From the NCBI GenBank assembly GCA_017412325.1, contig JAFPYE010000035.1, forward strand, positions 1 through 5,703: 5,703 nucleotides of DNA, read 5' to 3'. The number at the start of each line of letters is the position of its first letter. Positions within the stretch are counted from its first letter, which is position 1. The notes beneath the pieces are model-generated. The model was not told the origin of the DNA. It did not search any database and worked only from the letters and a program-made list of their open reading frames with translations. A program made the position numbers and the translations under genes. Below, in pieces: positions 1 through 4,553 of this stretch. The stretch comes from Kiritimatiellia bacterium. Its GTDB lineage: Bacteria > Verrucomicrobiota > Kiritimatiellia > RFP12 > UBA1067.

Positions 1-566
1 CAGCAGACGTAGCGGATGCCGCACTTCGCGCAGCCCATCATCAGCGAGTTGGCGACGTTGTTGCGCCCGTCGCCGACGTAGGCGATCGTGCAGTTCTTCA
101 GGTCGCCGAACGTCTCGCGCACCGTCAGGAAGTCCGCGAAGATCTGCGTCGGGTGGTAGTCGTCGGTGAGGCCGTTCCAGACCGGCACGCCCGAGTATTT
201 CGCCAGGTCCTCGCAGTCGGCCTGCCGGAAGCCCCGGAAGAGGATGCCGTCGTAGATGCGCCCGAGGACGCGCGCCGTGTCCTTCACGCTCTCCTTCTTG
301 CCGAAGTGGATGTCGGGGCGCGTCAGGTACTCGCCGTTGCCGCCCTCGTCGCGGACGGCGATCAGCGTGGAGTTGCGCGTGCGCGTCGACGACTTCTCGA
401 AGATGAGGGCGATGTTCTTCCGGCGCAGCAGGTCGCCGCGTACGCCCGCCGCGCGCCGCGCCTTCAGCTGCGCGGCAAGGTCGATCAGGTTCATCATCTC
501 CTCGTCCGTGAACGAGGTGAGGCGCATCATCGAGCGCCCCTTCAGGCTATCCATCCAAGTCAGCAT
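1..566 (-). CDS. argF: Ornithine carbamoyltransferase, N-terminal 188 residues (C-terminus beyond left edge)
   Basis: This cytosolic enzyme makes citrulline from ornithine and carbamoyl phosphate in arginine synthesis; the catabolic ArcB form runs the reaction in reverse. The visible part covers the carbamoyl-phosphate domain and the beginning of the second domain. Residues 56-64 read FEKSSTRTR, the phosphate-binding loop. GKKES is at 89-93, followed by DTARVLGR at 96-103, HPTQ at 138-141 and GDGRNN at 165-170. The ornithine-binding SMG motif would lie past the window edge. The start at 564-566 is preceded by GAAAGGA at six bases; a second ATG four codons in lacks this. DnaB lies 55 bases upstream. 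Two oddities appear: the usual SF after STRTRx reads ST (66-67), and the usual Gln before GxKES is His87. The RPDIHFGKKES stretch resembles the ArcB type more than E. coli ArgI, so argF versus arcB cannot be settled. A paralogous carbamoyltransferase is less likely but not excluded without the C-terminus. Confidence 0.9.
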   Translation of the reverse strand, partial: MLTWMDSLKGRSMMRLTSFTDEEMMNLIDLAAQLKARRAAGVRGDLLRRKNIALIFEKSSTRTRNSTLIAVRDEGGNGEYLTRPDIHFGKKESVKDTARVLGRIYDGILFRGFRQADCEDLAKYSGVPVWNGLTDDYHPTQIFADFLTVRETFGDLKNCTIAYVGDGRNNVANSLMMGCAKCGIRYVC

Positions 567-571
567 GTCGA

Positions 572-581
572 TTCCTTTCGT
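572..581 (-). promoter_or_regulatory. Ribosome binding site of argF (shared ACGAAAGGAA block)
   Basis: On the minus strand ACGAAAGGAA ends five bases before the argF ATG. The core GAAAGGA can pair with a 16S rRNA tail ending in UCCUUUC. The same ten bases precede serC and the fucO homologue. A run of six T lies just upstream on the minus strand, making the pre-SD region AT-rich and unstructured. It decides the start in favour of 566. Confidence 0.75.
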
Positions 582-621
582 AAAAAATTCTATCAGAGGG
601 CGACGGGCGGCGCGGAGGACG

Positions 622-2124
622 TCAGCTGAACGTGTCCTGCGCAAATTCCTGCCGCCGCTCGTGCGGCTCGGAGGTGAAACCCTCGCCCTCCTTCATGGGC
701 AACGGCCGGTCCTCGAAGCGCGTATACTCGCGGACGAAGTTGACGCGCACCTCGCCGATCTCGCCGTTGCGGTTCTTCGCGACGTCGATGATCGCCAGCT
801 GCTCGTCGTTCGACTCCGGGTCCTGCGAATTGCGCGAGGGGCGGCGCAGCAGAAACACCACGTCCGCATCCTGTTCGATCGCGCCCGAGTCGCGGAGGTC
901 CGACAGCTTCGGCTTCTCGTACTTGTCGCCGCGCTGCTCGTTTGCACGCGAGAGCTGCGAAAGGACGACCACGGGGATCTTCAGCTCCTTTGCCATCGCC
1001 TTGATCTGCTGGGAGATTTCGCTCACCTCCAGCTGGCGGCCCTGCTTCGCCTTCTCGTTGCACTTGCAGAGCTGCAGGTAGTCGATGACGATGAGCTCGA
1101 TGCCGTGCGCCTTCTTCATGCGGCGGGCGCGCGCGCGCAGGTCCATGATGTCCAGCCCCGCCGCGTCGTCCACGTAGATGGGGGCCGACTTGAGGTCGTT
1201 CACCGAGGCGAAGAGCGCCGCCGTCATCGCCTCCTTCTCGCTCTTCGCGACGAGGTTGCGGTTCAGCTTCCACATGTTGATGTGCGCGCGCCCCGCGACC
1301 ATGCGCTTCGTCAGCGCCTCGACGGGCATTTCCAGCGAGAAGATCAGGACGGGATGCGACTTGCCGCCGTCCACGACGACGGGCGGATACATCCCGCCCT
1401 TGACGGTCAGCATCTGCCCGAGCGCCGCCGATTCGGCGATGTTCATCGCAAGCGACGTCTTGCCGACCGACGGGCGCGCGGCGATGACGATCATTTCGCT
1501 CGGCTTCAGACCCTGGAGCTTTTCGTCAAGGTGCGTCAGCCCCGTCGACAGCCCTTCGAACGTCGTGCCGTCCGACGAAAACATCTTGTCAATGCGGCGG
1601 AAGCTCGCCTCCACCGCGTCCGACCACGGCAGCGTCCGGTCGCCGCCCGCGCCAATCGCGAGGAAGTCCTTTTCCGCCTCGCCGAGCACGACGTTGGGGT
1701 CGGGATACTCGCCCTCGTCGTAGCTCTTGTCGATGACGTGCGCCGCACAGTCGATCAGCGTGCGCCGCAGGTGCTTCTGGCGGATGATCGTCAGGTAGTA
1801 TTCGGCGTTCGCCGTCGTCTGCACCTGGTCGATGAGCGCCTGCACATAGCCCGCGCCGCCGATCGTCTCGAAGCGCGCGTCCGCCCGCAGCTCGTTCATG
1901 AGCGTCAGCGGGTCGAGCGGCTTGTTCTCGCGCTTCATCCGCGTCATCGTCTCGTAGACGACGCGGTTGCGCGGGTCGAAGAACGTGTCGGCGACGATGC
2001 CGCCCGTCTGGCAGAGATCCATCACGCGGTCGCCGTTGCGGCCGGTGGAATCAAGCAAAATCGAGCCGAGCACGGCGCGCTCGGCTTCGACGTTGTTGGG
2101 CGGTGTCTTCATGCCGTCGCCCAT
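622..2124 (-). CDS. dnaB: Replicative DNA helicase DnaB
   Basis: This hexameric ATP-driven 5'-3' helicase unwinds the replication fork and recruits primase. The protein has 500 residues, slightly longer than the usual 450-470. The N-terminal domain (about 9-115) opens with NNVEAERAVLGS. A linker follows, and the RecA-like motor domain begins near 192 (GLSTGLTHLDEKLQGL). Walker A is ARPSVGKTS at 216-224, and FSLEMP is at 262-267. Walker B is LIVIDYLQL at 344-352, SQLSR is at 389-393, and LRDSGAIEQDAD is at 410-421. The arginine-finger-region motif KNRNG is at 450-454. About 18 extra residues sit between Walker A and FSLEMP (within 235-257) relative to E. coli DnaB. The start at 2124 is chosen because GAGG precedes it by five bases; an in-frame ATG at codon 5 has no such site. 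The gene begins seven bases after the serC stop, so the two are probably co-transcribed and translationally coupled. No intein motifs are seen. Confidence 0.97.
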   Translation of the reverse strand: MGDGMKTPPNNVEAERAVLGSILLDSTGRNGDRVMDLCQTGGIVADTFFDPRNRVVYETMTRMKRENKPLDPLTLMNELRADARFETIGGAGYVQALIDQVQTTANAEYYLTIIRQKHLRRTLIDCAAHVIDKSYDEGEYPDPNVVLGEAEKDFLAIGAGGDRTLPWSDAVEASFRRIDKMFSSDGTTFEGLSTGLTHLDEKLQGLKPSEMIVIAARPSVGKTSLAMNIAESAALGQMLTVKGGMYPPVVVDGGKSHPVLIFSLEMPVEALTKRMVAGRAHINMWKLNRNLVAKSEKEAMTAALFASVNDLKSAPIYVDDAAGLDIMDLRARARRMKKAHGIELIVIDYLQLCKCNEKAKQGRQLEVSEISQQIKAMAKELKIPVVVLSQLSRANEQRGDKYEKPKLSDLRDSGAIEQDADVVFLLRRPSRNSQDPESNDEQLAIIDVAKNRNGEIGEVRVNFVREYTRFEDRPLPMKEGEGFTSEPHERRQEFAQDTFS

Positions 2125-2129
2125 GGCCG

Positions 2130-2133
2130 CCTC
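2130..2133 (-). promoter_or_regulatory. Ribosome binding site of dnaB overlapping the serC stop
   Basis: On the minus strand the serC stop and the dnaB ribosome binding site share bases: TGAGG, then five bases, then ATG. Ribosomes finishing serC would stop on the dnaB start region, which suggests translational coupling. This site differs from the GAAAGGA type used by the neighbouring genes. Confidence 0.65.
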
Positions 2134-3223
2134 AGCCGTTCTTGGCCTCGAAGTCCTTCATGAAGGCGACGAGCGCGTCCACGCCCGCCATCGGGAAGGC
2201 GTTGTAGATGGTCGCGCGGATGCCGCCGACGGAGCGGTGCCCCTTCAGCGAGCTCATGCCGAGCGCCTTCGCGTCCTCGACGAACTTCTTCTCCAGCTCC
2301 TCCGTCGGCAGGCGGAAGGTGACGTTCATGTTGGAGCGGAACTCCTTGAGCGCCGTGCCCTTGTAGAAACCGCTCGCGTCGATGACGTCGTAGATCTTCT
2401 TCGCCTTCGCGTCGTTGAGCGCGAAGAGGTTCTGCTTGCCCATCTTCTTGACCCACTTCATGACCTCGCCGAAGACGTAGATCGAGAAGGTCGGCGGCGT
2501 GTTGTAGAGCGAGTTGTTGTCGAGGTGGGTGCGGTACTGGAGGAGCGTCGGGATCTTCTCGTCGCCCTTCGCGGCCAGTTCCTTCTTGATGGCGACGACC
2601 GCCATGCCCGAGGGGCCCAGGTTCTTCTGCGCGCCCGCGTAGAAGAGGTCGAACTTGGTGAAGTCGCGGTCGATGCCGAGGATGTCCGAACTCATGTCCG
2701 CGAACAGCGGGGTCTTGACGTCGGGCAGGACCTTCATCTGGGCGCCGGAAATCGTCTCGTTCGTGCAGATGTGGGTGTAGACCGCGTTTTCGCTCAACTT
2801 GTACTCGTCCAGGTTCGGCATCCGGGTGGGGATGTCCTTCGCGCAGTTGGCGATGCAGTTGATCGTCGCGCCCCGGAGCGCGGCGACCTTCTGGGCCTCC
2901 TTCATCGCCTTGCCCGACCAGGTGCCCGCGTTCAGGTAGTCGGCCGTCATTCCCGCGCCGAGGAAATTCATCGGGATCATCGCGAACTGCATCGAGCCGC
3001 CGCCCTGGACGAACAGCACCTCGTAGTCGTCGCCGAGGCCGCACAGTTCCTTGAAGTTGGCGATCGCCTCGTTGTGGATCTTGTCATAGTCCTTGCCGCG
3101 ATGGGACATCTCCATCACGGACATGCCGGTGCCCTTGTAGTCGACGAGGTCGTTCTGGACCTGCTGCAGCACTTCCAGGGGAAGCGTGGCGGGACCCGCC
3201 GAGAAGTTGTAGGCTCGTGCCAT
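2132..3223 (-). CDS. serC: Phosphoserine aminotransferase
   Basis: This cytosolic, PLP-dependent class V aminotransferase converts 3-phosphohydroxypyruvate and glutamate to O-phosphoserine, the second step of serine synthesis. In many bacteria it also acts in pyridoxal phosphate synthesis. The protein is full length at 363 residues and ungapped in its key motifs. It starts NFSAGPA (6-12), with SHRGKDY at 40-46, QGGGSMQF at 73-80 and Trp102, which stacks on PLP. Asp176 is positioned for the pyridine nitrogen. The Schiff-base lysine is Lys200 in AGAQKNLGPSG. NTPPTF is at 241-246 and GHRSVGGIR at 328-336, the latter providing substrate phosphate contacts. The start at 3221-3223 is preceded by GAAAGGA at nine bases. 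It is first in a probable serC-dnaB(-argF) unit, behind a 107-base leader with a stem-loop. I see no domain loss or frameshift. The match to the SerC family is close throughout, so another class V aminotransferase is unlikely. Confidence 0.97.
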   Translation of the reverse strand: MARAYNFSAGPATLPLEVLQQVQNDLVDYKGTGMSVMEMSHRGKDYDKIHNEAIANFKELCGLGDDYEVLFVQGGGSMQFAMIPMNFLGAGMTADYLNAGTWSGKAMKEAQKVAALRGATINCIANCAKDIPTRMPNLDEYKLSENAVYTHICTNETISGAQMKVLPDVKTPLFADMSSDILGIDRDFTKFDLFYAGAQKNLGPSGMAVVAIKKELAAKGDEKIPTLLQYRTHLDNNSLYNTPPTFSIYVFGEVMKWVKKMGKQNLFALNDAKAKKIYDVIDASGFYKGTALKEFRSNMNVTFRLPTEELEKKFVEDAKALGMSSLKGHRSVGGIRATIYNAFPMAGVDALVAFMKDFEAKNG

Positions 3224-3230
3224 TTGATCT

Positions 3231-3247
3231 GTTCCTTTCGTTAGAGT
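3231..3247 (-). promoter_or_regulatory. serC leader element and ribosome binding site (ACTCTAACGAAAGGAAC)
   Basis: These seventeen minus-strand bases just before serC match the sequence before the fucO homologue (4484-4500) at 16 of 17 positions. The ten-base core ACGAAAGGAA (3232-3241) is also found before argF. GAAAGGA acts as the Shine-Dalgarno sequence, nine bases before the ATG. The conservation extends upstream of what ribosome pairing needs. Confidence 0.65.
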
Positions 3248-3294
3248 TTATCGGTTTTGTTTGTTGTGGCTCAACCGCCCGTAGAGATTATCGG
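3242..3294 (-). repeat. Direct repeat of 13 bases, 40 bases apart, in the serC leader
   Basis: On the plus strand, TAGAGTTTATCGG (3242-3254) recurs as TAGAGATTATCGG (3282-3294), 12 of 13 identical and offset by exactly 40 bases. One copy overlaps the upstream end of the serC ribosome binding element; the other forms most of the loop of the stem-loop. It could be a paired operator, a leftover of local duplication, or chance. Function is unknown. Confidence 0.5.
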
Positions 3295-3306
3295 GTGGGC
3301 GGTTGA
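3271..3306 (-). promoter_or_regulatory. Perfect 10-bp stem-loop in the fucO-serC gap
   Basis: TCAACCGCCC (3271-3280) and GGGCGGTTGA (3297-3306) are perfect inverted arms around a 16-base loop. The element is non-coding: 25 bases past the fucO stop and 48 bases before the serC start. On neither strand is the stem followed at once by a T-run, so it is not a standard intrinsic terminator. If the -10-like sequence beside it is used, the hairpin would sit at or very near the 5' end of the serC mRNA, where it could stabilise the message or serve regulation. A U-tract-independent terminator for fucO remains possible. Confidence 0.6.
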
Positions 3307-3312
3307 TGGAAT

Positions 3313-3323
3313 AGTATATCATA
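3313..3323 (-). promoter_or_regulatory. Possible -10 region of a serC promoter
   Basis: The minus strand reads TATGATATACT, holding two overlapping -10-like hexamers, TATGAT and TATACT (each one or two changes from TATAAT). This is an AT-rich island in an otherwise GC-rich window. Transcription would begin near the stem-loop and leave a leader of roughly 80 bases before serC. No convincing -35 box lies 16-18 bases upstream, where the fucO coding end is found, so this is tentative. Confidence 0.35.
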
Positions 3324-3330
3324 TTTTTCC

Positions 3331-4479
3331 CTACATCAGCGAGCGGTAGAGCTTCGCGATGTCCTTCACCGTGCAGTCGCGCGGATTGCCCGGGCGGCAC
3401 GCGTCGGCGTAGGCCGATTCGGCGAGGAACTGCACGTCCTCCTTCTTCAGGACGCCCTTCAGGTCCGGCGGGATGCCCACGTCGGCCGCGAGCCGCTCGA
3501 CCGCCGCGATCGCCGCCGCGCGGTATTCCGCCGGCTTCATCGCGTCCACGCCCTTGACGCCCATCGCCCGCGCGATCTCGCGGTATTTCGCGCCCGTCTT
3601 CGCCGCGTTGAACTTCATCGCCGTCGGCAGCAGGATCGCGCACGCCTTGCCGTGCGGCATGTCGTAGAGCGCGGAGAGCCCGTGCGCCATCGAATGGTCG
3701 ATGCCAAGCCCCACGTTCGAAAAGCCCATGCCCGCGATGTACTGGCCGAGCGCCATGCCGGTGCGGCCCGCCGGCTTGTTGGCGACCGCGTCCCGGAGCG
3801 AGCGCGCGATGATCTCGATGGCCTTGAGGTGGAACATGTCGGTGATTTCGCACGCCGCCTTGGTGATGTAGCCCTCGATCGCGTGCGTGAGCGCGTCCAT
3901 GCCGGTAAAGGCGGTGAGGCCCTTCGGCATCGTCGCCATCATCTCGGGGTCGACGAACGCGACGACGGGGATGTCGTGCGGATCGACGCAGACGAACTTG
4001 CGGCGCTTCTCCACGTCGGTGATGACGTAGTTGATCGTCACTTCCGCCGCCGTGCCCGCCGTCGTCGGCACCGCGAGAATCGGCTTCGACGGCTTCTTCG
4101 TCGGCGCGACGCCCTCGAGCGAGCGCACGTCCGCGAATTCCGGGTTGGCCATGATGATGCCGACCGCCTTGGCGGTGTCCATCGACGAGCCCCCGCCGAT
4201 GGCGACGATGCAGTCGGCCTTCGCCTTCTTGAACGCCTTGACGCCGTTCTTGACGTTTTCGATCGTCGGATTCGGCTTGATCTCCGAATAGACCGCGTAG
4301 GCGACCTTCGCGCCGTCGAGGAGGTCGGTCACCTTCTTCGTGACGCCGAACTTGATGAGGTCGGGATCGCTGAACACGATGGGCTTCTTGAGCCCGCGCG
4401 CGGCCAGTTCCGCCGTGATCGACTTGACGGCGCCCGCGCCGTGGTACGAGGTTTCGTTCAGGATGATGCGTGTAGCCAT
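3331..4479 (-). CDS. fucO: Group III metal-dependent alcohol dehydrogenase, FucO-like (lactaldehyde/1,2-propanediol oxidoreductase)
   Basis: FucO reduces L-lactaldehyde from fucose or rhamnose breakdown to 1,2-propanediol with NADH, using a bound divalent metal (Fe). The protein is 382 residues, matching E. coli FucO in length and aligning almost without gaps. Long identical blocks include NPEFADVRSLEG (112-123), PTTAGTAAEVTINYVITD (138-155) and RRKFVCVDPHDIP (159-171). The nucleotide-binding GGGSSMD is at 95-101. Asp38 corresponds to FucO Asp39, which disfavours NADPH. The metal ligands correspond to Asp195, His199, His262 and His276 (PHG), and the extra active-site His266 is present. The start at 4477-4479 has GAAAGGA six bases before it; an upstream extension in frame has no dehydrogenase similarity. 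The gene follows the esterase by 74 bases and may be co-transcribed with it. Substrate use is inferred from similarity: related enzymes act on other small alcohols and aldehydes, and no fucose or rhamnose kinase or aldolase is visible here. Confidence 0.92.
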   Translation of the reverse strand: MATRIILNETSYHGAGAVKSITAELAARGLKKPIVFSDPDLIKFGVTKKVTDLLDGAKVAYAVYSEIKPNPTIENVKNGVKAFKKAKADCIVAIGGGSSMDTAKAVGIIMANPEFADVRSLEGVAPTKKPSKPILAVPTTAGTAAEVTINYVITDVEKRRKFVCVDPHDIPVVAFVDPEMMATMPKGLTAFTGMDALTHAIEGYITKAACEITDMFHLKAIEIIARSLRDAVANKPAGRTGMALGQYIAGMGFSNVGLGIDHSMAHGLSALYDMPHGKACAILLPTAMKFNAAKTGAKYREIARAMGVKGVDAMKPAEYRAAAIAAVERLAADVGIPPDLKGVLKKEDVQFLAESAYADACRPGNPRDCTVKDIAKLYRSLM

Positions 4480-4483
4480 GTTC

Positions 4484-4500
4484 GTTCCTTTCGTTCGAGT
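4484..4500 (-). promoter_or_regulatory. fucO leader element and ribosome binding site (ACTCGAACGAAAGGAAC)
   Basis: This is the counterpart of the serC leader element, differing at one of 17 positions. The GAAAGGA core ends six bases before the ATG at 4479 and fixes that start. The core ten bases lie at 4485-4494. The remaining gap up to the esterase stop shows no clear terminator or promoter. Confidence 0.65.
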
Positions 4501-4553
4501 TGTGTGGTTTCGGGTGATTGACAAATCTTCGTGGCCGGCGGCGCGGCCCCTTC

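Noticed and set aside
582..587. Run of six T (minus strand) after dnaB as an intrinsic terminator
   Set aside because: No GC-rich inverted repeat precedes it; the run is better read as an AT-rich pre-SD region for argF.
1126..1138. Alternating GC run inside dnaB
   Set aside because: It is explained by consecutive Arg/Ala codons (RARARR) in the coding frame.
256..2163. Long open frame on the plus strand (about 635 codons) across dnaB
   Set aside because: It is antisense to dnaB, has Arg/Val/His-rich low-information composition typical of GC-rich shadow frames, and no recognisable motif.
1967..3244. Plus-strand open frame (about 425 codons) across serC
   Set aside because: It mirrors the serC codons, is rich in Arg, Val, Leu and Asp without family similarity, and serC on the other strand is unambiguous.
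3652..4521. Plus-strand open frame (about 289 codons) across fucO
   Set aside because: It is a shadow of fucO with Arg/Asp/His-rich composition; no ribosome binding site or domain supports it.
4519..4524. TTGACA on the plus strand as a -35 box
   Set aside because: It points antisense into the esterase gene and I see no -10 box at the right spacing in the GC-rich sequence that follows.
4533..4548. GGCCG/CGGCC inverted repeat after the esterase as a terminator
   Set aside because: The stem is only 5 bp in very GC-rich sequence and is not followed by a T-run.
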